NCBI RefSeq assembly: GCF_039614845.1
Contig: NZ_JBDIML010000001.1
Location: forward strand, 956,079-1,020,078
Length of the DNA stretch: 64,000 nt
Source: Ornithinibacillus xuwenensis
GTDB taxonomy: Bacteria; Bacillota; Bacilli; Bacillales; Amphibacillaceae
Reading direction: 5' to 3'
This document shows positions 52,999-61,607 of the stretch, piece after piece. The translations under genes were made by a program, and so were the position numbers. Position 1 is the stretch's first letter, and each line of letters starts with the position of its first letter. Under the pieces are notes generated by a model. That model was not told where the DNA came from, did no database searches, and saw only the letters and a list, made by a program, of their open reading frames with translations.

Positions 52999-53709
52999 CT
53001 AGTTTGTAAAAAATTTTCCGCTCTGTTTTATAGAAGAATTTGATTGATTACTTATTGTTGTACTATTATCTAATAAGCTGTTAGCTATTGACTGCTTTCG
53101 CTCCAGTGGTGTTCTGCTTTTTGACTCTAATGTGTCTTTTAAGTTAATTGATTCACTTACGTTTTTTGAGGCTCTTATATCACTTTGGTTTACAGAATCT
53201 CCTCTGTTTTTTCTAAATCTTGAATCACTTCGATTTTCTAAAGCCCCTCTGTTATTTCTGGAACTTGCATCACTTGGGTTTACAAAGTCTCTCCTGTTTC
53301 TTTTGAATTTAGTACTTCCTGAGTTTATTGCATTTCTCGTGTTTTCTGTGGTTTCGGGACTATCCAATAGTCCATATCTCTTCTTTGATTTTGTCAGATT
53401 TCTACTATTCCTCTTACTGGAATCCGCTTCTATTGCAAGCTTTTTAGGGTTTGAATGATCTAGTTTTAACGTTTTATCAGACAAAGTTATTGGCCAATCT
53501 TCTAAAATGGAGATACCAATAATACATCCACTATTTAGAAAAAGCTTGCAGCCATCCGAAGTTGTACCTACGAGACAACTGTTCTCTTTTATGACACATA
53601 CAAATTTAATTGGCATAACCTTTTTCCCAATATGCAATAGCAGTATCTTCCCCTTTTTAGTTGCTTGCAAATCATCAAGAAGACATGCTTTGGCAGGATG
53701 GTTTCCCAT
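52999..53709 (-). CDS. Coat-like protein with folded N-terminus and Asn/Arg/Ser repeat tail
   Basis: A protein of about 236 aa. Residues 1-75 are compact and beta-rich with several Cys (KACLLDD, SCLVGTTSDGCKLFLNSGCIIG). From about 90 on it is disordered, rich in Asn, Arg, Ser, Lys. Near 130-185 it shows imperfect repeats of about 16 residues, e.g. FKRNRRDFVNPSDAS and FRKNRGDSVNQSDI. The layout resembles spore coat/exosporium morphogenetic proteins, but no family is recognised. ATG 53709 follows AGGTGATTGG; the GTG at 53718 is inside that SD. Confidence 0.6.
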   Translation of the reverse strand: MGNHPAKACLLDDLQATKKGKILLLHIGKKVMPIKFVCVIKENSCLVGTTSDGCKLFLNSGCIIGISILEDWPITLSDKTLKLDHSNPKKLAIEADSSKRNSRNLTKSKKRYGLLDSPETTENTRNAINSGSTKFKRNRRDFVNPSDASSRNNRGALENRSDSRFRKNRGDSVNQSDIRASKNVSESINLKDTLESKSRTPLERKQSIANSLLDNSTTISNQSNSSIKQSGKFFTN

Positions 53710-53781
53710 TCCAATCACCTAATTATTGTAGTTTTAATATAGTTTATGTCACCAAATAATTACAGTGAGCACATTTTTATA

Positions 53782-54786
53782 TTAATGATGATAGAAACTG
53801 CGATACCAATTAACAAACTGCTCTAATCCAACCTCGATTGGTGTACTTGGAGAAAATCCGATTGCTTCATTTAAACTTGTAATATCAGCAAAGGTTTCTT
53901 TCACATCTCCTGGTTGCATTGGTAAATATTCTATAATGGCCTTTTTACCAATTAATTCCTCTATTTTTCGAATAAAATCCATTAATGGAATAGGACGATT
54001 ATTTCCTATATTGAAGAGCTGATAGGGAGTATTACGGATGGCTAAATTAGAAGAATTGTAATTTGTTTCTGGAGTATGATTCATTAATAATACTATTCCT
54101 TCAATAATATCATCCACATAGGTGAAATCTCGCTTCATGTCACCTTGGTTAAATACTTGAATTGGTTTTCCCTCAATAATATTTTTTGTGAACATATAAT
54201 AAGCCATATCCGGTCTCCCCCATGGACCATATACAGTAAAAAAACGAAGGCCTGTAGTAGGAATTTGATACAAATGACTATAGGTATGTGCCATTAGTTC
54301 GTTTGACTTCTTCGTGGCAGCATATAGGCTTACTGGATGATCAACATTATCGCTTATAGAGAACGGCACTTTACTATTCGCCCCATATACGGAGCTAGAG
54401 GATGCATATATTAAATGCTCGACGGGATAAGTTCGGCAAGCCTCTAGTACATTCATAAAACCTTTTATATTGGAATCAATATAAGCGTGAGGATTTTCTA
54501 TGCTGTAGCGGACACCTGCTTGAGCTGCTAGGTGAATCACAATGTTAATATTGTAATTAGTAAAGATATCGTCTAATACACTTTCATTACAAATTGTATC
54601 GGGATAAAAGATAAAGTTATCCTGTTTTTTTAACATCTCTACTCTTGACTGTTTTAATTGAACTTCATAATACGCATTTAAATTATCGATACCAATAACT
54701 CGATATCCTTTCTCCAGTAAGCCCTTCGATACATGATAGCCTATAAATCCCGCTGCACCTGTAACTAGTATTTCCAAGGGCCTCAC
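53782..54786 (-). CDS. UDP-glucuronate 4-epimerase-like SDR
   Basis: An extended short-chain dehydrogenase that interconverts UDP-glucuronate and UDP-galacturonate, 334 aa. NAD motif ILVTGAAGFIGYHVSKGLLEKGY is at the N-terminus, IHLAAQAGVRYSIENP near 90, ASSSSVYG near 128, the catalytic pair YAATKK near 153, and TGLRFFTVYGPWGRPDMA near 178, characteristic of CapI/GAE-type epimerases. It overlaps the kinase-like gene by 4 bp. ugd, making its substrate, is on the divergent operon. Confidence 0.9.
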   Translation of the reverse strand: MRPLEILVTGAAGFIGYHVSKGLLEKGYRVIGIDNLNAYYEVQLKQSRVEMLKKQDNFIFYPDTICNESVLDDIFTNYNINIVIHLAAQAGVRYSIENPHAYIDSNIKGFMNVLEACRTYPVEHLIYASSSSVYGANSKVPFSISDNVDHPVSLYAATKKSNELMAHTYSHLYQIPTTGLRFFTVYGPWGRPDMAYYMFTKNIIEGKPIQVFNQGDMKRDFTYVDDIIEGIVLLMNHTPETNYNSSNLAIRNTPYQLFNIGNNRPIPLMDFIRKIEELIGKKAIIEYLPMQPGDVKETFADITSLNEAIGFSPSTPIEVGLEQFVNWYRSFYHH

Positions 54787-55958
54787 CCTACTTCTTCTAC
54801 TGGTTCAGGAAGTGGAATAGGTTCTTTCGTCCACTCCTCATATACTTGTGGATTTAAAACCTTTACATGGTTTAAAAAATCATCTAAAAATCCTCTCTCG
54901 TGAAGATTTTCAAATAATTCTAATGGACGACTTTGTTCCCTCGTAAAGGAATACACATGATCCACAACTTTAAAGCCCTTATTTGTGATAATAATATGAC
55001 GTAATGGTGCATCAATTAACGTAAAGCCTCTCTTTTTCATCGCTGTTAATATTGCTAGTATTCCTTGAGAAGTTTCCGGTGAAAGTGATGACTGTTTCTT
55101 TAGATAGGAATTCATATCCGGACCTGTTAAATATTCCATTAACGTATAGTTCTTCCCTGTTTCATAAACTTTGGGAATAAAGGATAATTCCTGTCCAGAT
55201 ACGAGTACCTTTTGCTCTAATTTGGCATGGTCTACTTTACCATATATTTTCACACATTTACCTTCCGATACTCGGTATACTGCTCCCTGATGCCCCTTTC
55301 CGATTAATGGCTGTGCAACCGCACTATCGGTCTTAACCTTTCCACTCGCATCACCAACAGGAATTTCTTTATAATCCAGTTGATTTTTGTGAAAATAATC
55401 ATCCCACTCTTGGTATATTTCTGGCTCTAAACTCTCTACATAGGATAGAAATGATTCTTTAAGCAAGATGATATTTAAATCCCGTAATAATTTCAGTGGA
55501 ACTGGATGTTGTCGTTTAAATGCGTTTACGTGGTCAATTACCTTTAATTCTTCATTTTCTAATACAAAAATGTGCCGAAGTGGGGCATCAATCATGGTGA
55601 ATTTTGCTTCCTTTAATTGCTTTAAAATTTCAAGAAGCTTTCTCGCAATCGACTCCGGAATATACGTACAGTTTCGTAGATATTCCTTTAAAGTAGGGGC
55701 ATTGAAATAATCCATCACGATATAATTTTCTCCTGATTCATACACGCTTGGGAAGAAATCAAGATGTTTACCTGCCAAGAGAGATTCTTTTTCCATTTCT
55801 GCTTTTAATGGATCCGGATAAATTTTTACACATTTCTCCTCAGATAGTTGAAAAACCGCTCCTTGTGCACCCATTCCTATTAGAGGATAGCTTGTTGGGT
55901 TCTCAATTTCTAACATCTTTTCACCTTTGGTGACCTTAATTTTTTTGAAGGTTTCCAT
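54783..55958 (-). CDS. Tandem-duplicated protein-kinase-like protein
   Basis: A 391-aa protein made of two homologous kinase-fold halves (about 20-180 and 205-375). Each has a glycine loop (GMGAQGAVFQL; GKGHQGAVYRV), a VAIK-type Lys (KCVKIY in both), a hinge (YIVMDYF; YTLMEYL), a catalytic-loop-like IDAPLRHI with Asp but a rearranged order, and a DFG-like segment (KVIDHV; KVVDHV). The C-lobes are very short, so the halves resemble small lipopolysaccharide/RIO-type kinases. SD GAGGGGG. Located between a glycosyltransferase and an epimerase gene; the substrate is unknown. Confidence 0.75.
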   Translation of the reverse strand: METFKKIKVTKGEKMLEIENPTSYPLIGMGAQGAVFQLSEEKCVKIYPDPLKAEMEKESLLAGKHLDFFPSVYESGENYIVMDYFNAPTLKEYLRNCTYIPESIARKLLEILKQLKEAKFTMIDAPLRHIFVLENEELKVIDHVNAFKRQHPVPLKLLRDLNIILLKESFLSYVESLEPEIYQEWDDYFHKNQLDYKEIPVGDASGKVKTDSAVAQPLIGKGHQGAVYRVSEGKCVKIYGKVDHAKLEQKVLVSGQELSFIPKVYETGKNYTLMEYLTGPDMNSYLKKQSSLSPETSQGILAILTAMKKRGFTLIDAPLRHIIITNKGFKVVDHVYSFTREQSRPLELFENLHERGFLDDFLNHVKVLNPQVYEEWTKEPIPLPEPVEEVG

Positions 55959-57021
55959 GATGAACCCCCTCTAGTAACTCGTCATAAAATCTACTTTGTT
56001 GTATAAGCTGTTTGCGTTGATCAAAATTCTCCTGTACTTTTTTACGTGCTTGGTACGTGTATGTCCGCCATAAGCCTTTGTTTTCAAACATAAATTCAAT
56101 GCCATCTGCAAGCTCAGCAACACTATTCTCCTCTACTAAAAAGCCGTCTACATTATGCGTAATAAGTTCTGGAATACCAGCATGGTTGGTTGAAAGTACC
56201 GGAACCCCAATTGCCATTGCTTCTTTTACCGTGTTTGGTATCCCCTCTACATCACCATTGGATGCCTCTAAGCTTGCAGCACAGAATAAATCAGCCCTCG
56301 CCATTTGCTCCCTTACTTTTTCTTTTGGCAAATGTTGAAGAAGTTGAAAGGAATCTCCTAAATTCAGTTGTACAGCTAATCTTCTTAAGTGCTCTTCTAA
56401 CTCTCCCCTACCTACAATGGTAAGTGTTGCTTTTGGATACTTTTCTTTAACCTTTTTAAAGGCTTGCATCAGAATATGATGACCCTTCTTTTCCACTAGA
56501 CGTCCCATCGATAAGATATTTTGTGTGTCACCAATAATTGGTCGGCGATACCTTAAATGTTCTAGATCAACTCCACCATATAACACACGAATTTTCTCAG
56601 GTGGACATCCCCAGTCCATAATTTTTTCTGCTAAATAATTACATACTGGATAAAATTGTTCGCCTTCAGCAAATAATTTTTTCATATTCTCAAGATAACC
56701 TACTGGTTGATTAGCTAGCGTAGCATCTCTTCCACGTATACTTGTGACTATTGGTAATCCTGTTTCCTCTTTAAATGGAAGTAATAACATCCCCAGTTGT
56801 CCGTGATGAGCATGGATAAGTGATATTTTTTGCTTTTCCACATAATCCTTTTTGGAAAAAATCTCACTTAAATAGTAGACCTTTTCATTCAATAGTGTTT
56901 TATCTACCATATACTTTGGCTGTCGAACAAGATGAATATAGTCATAGTTTGGTACCTGTCGTATTTGCGGAATATACTGCGTGGGATCTACCCGTAAATT
57001 TAAATGCAATACTCTTCGCAT
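55936..57021 (-). CDS. GT4-family glycosyltransferase
   Basis: A GT-B fold retaining glycosyltransferase of about 361 aa. The C-terminal nucleotide-sugar domain has NILSMGRLVEKKGHHILMQAF near 190 and the EX7E-type motif EASNGDVEGIPNTVKEAMAIGVPVLSTNHAGIPE near 275. The N-terminal acceptor domain carries LIHAHHGQLGM. ATG 57021 follows AAAGGGGA. First gene of the minus-strand operon; its stop lies 23 bp inside the kinase-like gene. It probably uses a UDP-uronic acid or hexose supplied by the neighbours. Confidence 0.9.
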   Translation of the reverse strand: MRRVLHLNLRVDPTQYIPQIRQVPNYDYIHLVRQPKYMVDKTLLNEKVYYLSEIFSKKDYVEKQKISLIHAHHGQLGMLLLPFKEETGLPIVTSIRGRDATLANQPVGYLENMKKLFAEGEQFYPVCNYLAEKIMDWGCPPEKIRVLYGGVDLEHLRYRRPIIGDTQNILSMGRLVEKKGHHILMQAFKKVKEKYPKATLTIVGRGELEEHLRRLAVQLNLGDSFQLLQHLPKEKVREQMARADLFCAASLEASNGDVEGIPNTVKEAMAIGVPVLSTNHAGIPELITHNVDGFLVEENSVAELADGIEFMFENKGLWRTYTYQARKKVQENFDQRKQLIQQSRFYDELLEGVHHGNLQKN

Positions 57022-57253
57022 GAACAATCCCCTTTCAAGAAAAATATTTCTTCTCTTTCATTAATTTATGCATCTATTGGTCAAGGCGTATGGACAAATA
57101 GGAAGGTACAATACACCATATTCTTTGGGGATTTACTTCTTTTGTTAATACCAAAACTAATTAGGTTTTTTATCTTTTAATAGGCTAGAAACGTTACTAG
57201 TAACACCTGCGGAGCATATATAAGGTTGTAAGAAGGTATGGGGAGAGAATATT

Positions 57254-58156
57254 ATGCAGATAAAAAAAGCAATTATTCCTGCTGGTGGGTTAGGAACAAG
57301 ATTTTTACCAGCTTCGAAGGTACAACCAAAAGAAATGCTCCCAATAGTTGATAAGCCTACTATCCAATATATTGTTGAGGAGGCTGTTGAATCTGGAATT
57401 GAGGAAATAGTCATTGTTACAGGAAGAGGTAAAAGGCCGATCGAAGACCATTTTGATAAGACATTTGAATTGGAAGAAGCACTAATTAAAAAGAACAAGT
57501 TTTCAATGCTTGAGGAGGTACAACGAATATCGAATCTAGTCGACATCTACTATGTCAGACAAAAAGAACCATTAGGCTTAGGGCATGCCATACTTTGTGC
57601 TAGAAGTTTTATTGGAAATGATCCTTTTGCTGTTCTGCTAGGAGATGATATTGTCCTCTCTGAAAAACCATGTCTTAGACAGATGATTGAGGTATTCGAA
57701 TACTACAACAGCTCTGTAGTCGCCATACAGCCAGTACCAAATAAAGAAGTAAATAAGTATGGAATTATTCAACCAAAAGGAGAACATATTCATTCAAATC
57801 TATTGTATATGGATGCTCTAGTTGAAAAACCAAGTATTGAAAATGCCCCTTCAAATTATGCTATTATGGGGCGTTATATATTAAGACCTGAAATATTTAA
57901 CATTCTTCAAGATTTACCGGCTGGAAGAGGTGGAGAGATACAACTCACAGATGCCCTCAATGAACTAAATAAAATGCAAGCAGTATTAGCTTACCATTTT
58001 GATGGAAATCGTTATGATATTGGCGATAAAATAGGTTTCGTTAAAGCTACTGTTGATGTCGCATTATCTCGACCAGACATCCGAGATGAGATATTAGTGT
58101 ACCTACAAGAATTATATTCGCAAGCAGGGTCCACATCAGAAAGGAAGTCGGTATAA
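57254..58156 (+). CDS. galU: UTP--glucose-1-phosphate uridylyltransferase
   Basis: Makes UDP-glucose from UTP and glucose-1-phosphate; 300 aa. The nucleotide-binding motif KKAIIPAGGLGTRFLPASKVQPKEMLPIVDKPTIQYIVEEA is at the N-terminus, VTGRGKRPIEDHFD near 55, and DALVEKPSIENAPSNYAIMGRYIL near 190. SD GGGGAGAG. Followed 2 bp later by ugd, which uses its product. Confidence 0.95.
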   Translation: MQIKKAIIPAGGLGTRFLPASKVQPKEMLPIVDKPTIQYIVEEAVESGIEEIVIVTGRGKRPIEDHFDKTFELEEALIKKNKFSMLEEVQRISNLVDIYYVRQKEPLGLGHAILCARSFIGNDPFAVLLGDDIVLSEKPCLRQMIEVFEYYNSSVVAIQPVPNKEVNKYGIIQPKGEHIHSNLLYMDALVEKPSIENAPSNYAIMGRYILRPEIFNILQDLPAGRGGEIQLTDALNELNKMQAVLAYHFDGNRYDIGDKIGFVKATVDVALSRPDIRDEILVYLQELYSQAGSTSERKSV

Positions 58157-58158
58157 CG

Positions 58159-59478
58159 ATGAATGTCTCAGTAATTGGCACTGGATATGTTGGACTATCA
58201 ACTGGTGTATGCTTGGCGGAAATTGGACATCAAGTAACTTGTATTGACATTGATAAATCTAAAATTGAAAAGCTGAATAAAGGGATATCTCCTATTTACG
58301 AACCAGGATTAGAAAGATTTCTCCAAAAAAATATCAATACTAAAAGATTATCATTTACAACCTGCTATGAAGAAGGATTAATAGGTTCCGATATTATTGT
58401 TATGACAGTAGGTACGCCACAAGGTCCTGAAGGAAAGCCTGACTTATCCTATCTAGAAAGAGCCGCAGTGGATATTGCTAGTCATCTAAATGAGGACACT
58501 ATTATCGTTATTAAAAGTACGGTTCCTGTTGGGACTAATAACCACATCAAAGAAATAATAGATAAGCATATTGCAGATGATATAAAAGTTGATATTGTCT
58601 CTAACCCTGAATTTCTAAGGGAAGGATCAGCAATAGTAGATACGCTTAAAGCAGACAGAATAATCCTTGGCTCTAATAAGCCTTCCGCAATTGCTAAGGT
58701 GAAGGAGCTATATAGTACCTTAAATATCCCTATTCTCGAAACGGATATAAGTAGTGCAGAAATGATTAAATATGCATCAAATGCGTTCCTTGCTTTAAAA
58801 ATTAGTTATATTAATGAAATTGCCAATCTCTGTGAACTAGTGGGTGCTGATGTAATGGACGTATCAAAGGGGATGGGAATGGATAGAAGAATCGGTGAAT
58901 CATTTTTACGACCTGGGATTGGCTATGGAGGTTCGTGTTTTCCAAAGGATGTATTAGCTTTACAGCACTCTGCAAGGGATGCCGGGATGACATTTGACCT
59001 CTTAAGCGAAACCATGCATATCAACAATTTACAACAGCTGGTTCTTATTGAGAAAGCCAAAAACCGGTTTGGAGAGCTAAAAGACATGAATTTCGCTGTG
59101 CTAGGCTTAGCATTCAAGCCTGGTACCGATGACATTCGTGAGGCACCATCCATAACAATTATTCAAGAACTCATCAAAAGTGAGGCATATGTAGCCACCT
59201 TTGATCCAGCTGCATCAAATAATATGGAACAAGTAATAAACCATGACAATGTTAATTACTGCACATCACTCTATGAAGCCGTAGAAAATGCAGATGCTCT
59301 TTTTATCATTACAGAATGGGACGAAATCATATCGATGGATTTATTCCAGGTTCTAAGTCTTATGAAGCAGCCAGTAATATTTGATGGAAGAAATTGTTTA
59401 AAAGAAGAGCAGCTATTAGAATGCGAAAAAATAGAATACTACCCAATTGGAAGGCCGAATTTATTGAGAAGAAGCTAG
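58159..59478 (+). CDS. ugd: UDP-glucose 6-dehydrogenase
   Basis: Oxidises UDP-glucose twice to UDP-glucuronate with NAD; 439 aa. Rossmann motif VSVIGTGYVGLSTGVCLAEIGH is at the N-terminus, TVGTPQGPEGKPDLSYL near 88, STVPVGT near 120, EFLREGSAI near 152, the catalytic Cys in GIGYGGSCFPKDVLAL near 258, and AFKPGTDDIREAPS near 318. Coupled to galU. It is the TuaD/YwqF type. Confidence 0.95.
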   Translation: MNVSVIGTGYVGLSTGVCLAEIGHQVTCIDIDKSKIEKLNKGISPIYEPGLERFLQKNINTKRLSFTTCYEEGLIGSDIIVMTVGTPQGPEGKPDLSYLERAAVDIASHLNEDTIIVIKSTVPVGTNNHIKEIIDKHIADDIKVDIVSNPEFLREGSAIVDTLKADRIILGSNKPSAIAKVKELYSTLNIPILETDISSAEMIKYASNAFLALKISYINEIANLCELVGADVMDVSKGMGMDRRIGESFLRPGIGYGGSCFPKDVLALQHSARDAGMTFDLLSETMHINNLQQLVLIEKAKNRFGELKDMNFAVLGLAFKPGTDDIREAPSITIIQELIKSEAYVATFDPAASNNMEQVINHDNVNYCTSLYEAVENADALFIITEWDEIISMDLFQVLSLMKQPVIFDGRNCLKEEQLLECEKIEYYPIGRPNLLRRS

Positions 59479-59618
59479 CAATGGATGACTATCTATTGCT
59501 AGCTTCTATTATGTTAAAGCCTTTTTATCCATTATTTATACGAATTACTCACTCTCTTTTCTATTAACTTACGTAAGCTATTCCGTACAACATCTTAATA
59601 GAAAAGGAGTGAAAACAA

Positions 59619-60899
59619 ATGCTTGGATATTCTGTCATCCAAATGGTAAGGCGCAATGGTCAAAAAATGGATCAAACTCTGCGTAAGGAATTAATTCAGT
59701 TTTACCGCCCTTTTCAATCTATTCCTTGCATTCTTCACAAGCCACTTGAAACCTATCGTAAAAAAATGAAGACATTTCCTATCCTCATCGAATTTAATCC
59801 CGATTCCTATGAAGCTGGTATGCTAGATGTTCGAAATTCTAGATGCAAAAGCTATCAGGAATTCCCAACAATATCCTGTTGCTCAGCGCATATGTCATTA
59901 GAAAGCATTGAAGGGTTGCTAGAAAGTTGTTCTACTATTAAAAAAGTATATTATGATCGAAAGGTTACGACATTACTTGATGTCGCAACGCCTTCCGTAA
60001 ATTCACACCAGTTACACCAATCAGGCTATACTGGAGTTGGTAAAACCATTGCTGTAATTGATACTGGTATTTATCCACACGAAGATTTACAAGGCAGAAT
60101 AAGTGGGTTTGTAGACTTTGTCAGTAATAAACAAGAACCATATGATGACAACGGTCATGGAACACATTGTGCAGGTAATGCAGCTGGCAATGGAATGCTT
60201 TCAAGCAAAAGCTATGTTGGACCAGCCCCAGAATCAAAGCTAGTAGGAGTTAAAGTTCTGAACAAAATGGGTTCAGGCTCACTATCAACTGTCATTGCTG
60301 GAATAGAGTGGTGCATTCAAAACAAATCAAAATACGGCATTGATATTATCTCGTTATCACTTGGATCAGATGCAGTAGAATCTGCACATGATGATCCAGT
60401 AGTAAAGGCTGTTGAAAAAGCCTGGGACAACGGAATTGTAGTATGTGTTGCTGCTGGTAATTCAGGGCCGTCAAATGAAACAATCGCTAGTCCAGGTATA
60501 AGTCCAAAAGTAATTACAGTAGGTGCAACTGACGATAACGGAACGCCAGACCGTTCAGACGATTCCATCGCTGACTTCTCCAGTCGTGGTCCTACAATTG
60601 ATGGTATTATGAAACCAGATTTAGTAACCCCTGGAGTGAATATTATCTCGTTGAGAGCCCCTGGATCCTTTCTTGATAAAACGAATAAGTCAGCTCGAGT
60701 GAATGCAAATTATATTTCATTATCTGGAACCTCAATGGCTACACCTATTTGTGCAGGAATTGTTGCTCAACTACTACAAAAAGAACCAGATTTATTACCA
60801 TCTCAAGTAAAACAAAAGCTAATTGAAGCATGTTCAACTTTAGGACAACCATCCCGCCTCGAAGGAAATGGTTATCTAAATGCAGAAAACCTACTATAA
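59619..60899 (+). CDS. aprX: Subtilisin-family protease AprX
   Basis: An S8 protease of 426 aa without a signal peptide, matching the intracellular AprX of Bacillus (about 442 aa). Triad motifs are IAVIDTGIYPHEDL near 143, NGHGTHCAGNAAG near 177 and SLSGTSMATPICAG near 370. The N-terminal 120 residues form a propeptide-like domain. SD AAAAGGAG precedes the ATG. Monocistronic, between ugd and the flotillin operon. Confidence 0.93.
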   Translation: MLGYSVIQMVRRNGQKMDQTLRKELIQFYRPFQSIPCILHKPLETYRKKMKTFPILIEFNPDSYEAGMLDVRNSRCKSYQEFPTISCCSAHMSLESIEGLLESCSTIKKVYYDRKVTTLLDVATPSVNSHQLHQSGYTGVGKTIAVIDTGIYPHEDLQGRISGFVDFVSNKQEPYDDNGHGTHCAGNAAGNGMLSSKSYVGPAPESKLVGVKVLNKMGSGSLSTVIAGIEWCIQNKSKYGIDIISLSLGSDAVESAHDDPVVKAVEKAWDNGIVVCVAAGNSGPSNETIASPGISPKVITVGATDDNGTPDRSDDSIADFSSRGPTIDGIMKPDLVTPGVNIISLRAPGSFLDKTNKSARVNANYISLSGTSMATPICAGIVAQLLQKEPDLLPSQVKQKLIEACSTLGQPSRLEGNGYLNAENLL

Positions 60900-60967
60900 C
60901 GGATTCAGCACCAGCACCCCTTTCCCTTGGGTGCTGGTTCGTTTTTCTGAAAATTATTTATATTTTT

Positions 60968-60996
60968 TGAAACTTAATATACAATAGAACCGTATA
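60968..60996 (+). promoter_or_regulatory. SigW-type (ECF) promoter candidate for nfeD-floT
   Basis: TGAAAC (60968-60973) and CGTATA (60991-60996) match SigW -35 and -10 elements, with 17 rather than the usual 16 bp between them. In Bacillus subtilis the yuaF-floT operon is SigW-controlled, so the site fits. Confidence 0.65.
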
Positions 60997-61038
60997 ATAA
61001 TTAATCGGAATTTTGAATCTAGAGTTAGGATGATGTAT

Positions 61039-61584
61039 ATGACTTTGTTTGGAGTGGATATTCAAACTATTTATTTAACTACACTTATTATCTCAGGATG
61101 TATTACCGTCCTTTACATCTTCTTCGGGGATGTCCTGGATGCAGTCGGTGAAGGTATCGCTTTTTTAAATCCGACACTTATTTTAGCCTTTATTGTTTTC
61201 CTATCCTCATCAGGCTATATATTGGAATTAGTTACTCCCTTTTCAAGTCTTTTTATACTCTTCTTATCCATTTCTTTTGCATTAATTATGGATGTTTTAC
61301 TTAACTTCTTTGTGTTAATACCACTATCATCAGCTGAGGAATCCCTTGCATATACTGAGGAGTCCCTCAAGGGACGGGTTGGCAAGATCATTATTTCCAT
61401 CCCTATAGATGGTTTCGGAGAAATTGTCATTGATAGTAAAAGTGGCATGATTTCCAAACCAGCAGCCAGCTATGAAAATACGCCCATCTCTGAAGGAACA
61501 GATGTACTCGTTCTAGAAATTGAACAAGGCGTGTTATATGTTATTCCTTACGATCTAGATTCTGAAATGACGATTAGCAACTAA
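61039..61584 (+). CDS. yuaF: NfeD-family membrane protein (YuaF-like)
   Basis: The partner of flotillin: about 181 aa, with three or four hydrophobic helices (residues 10-30, 42-62, 70-95) and a C-terminal OB-fold soluble domain (about 110-180, KGRVGKIIISIPIDGFGEIVIDS). ATG 61039 is preferred, spaced six bases from AGGATG. 23 bp upstream of floT, as in the yuaF-floT operon, where it aids membrane fluidity domains. Confidence 0.9.
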   Translation: MTLFGVDIQTIYLTTLIISGCITVLYIFFGDVLDAVGEGIAFLNPTLILAFIVFLSSSGYILELVTPFSSLFILFLSISFALIMDVLLNFFVLIPLSSAEESLAYTEESLKGRVGKIIISIPIDGFGEIVIDSKSGMISKPAASYENTPISEGTDVLVLEIEQGVLYVIPYDLDSEMTISN

Positions 61585-61607
61585 ATAATGATTAAGGGGG
61601 AATAGTC

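Noticed and set aside
53132..53458. A plus-strand Leu/Phe-rich ORF resembling repeated membrane segments
   Set aside because: It is the antisense of the Asn/Arg/Ser repeat region of the coat-like gene, whose repeats create the apparent periodicity.
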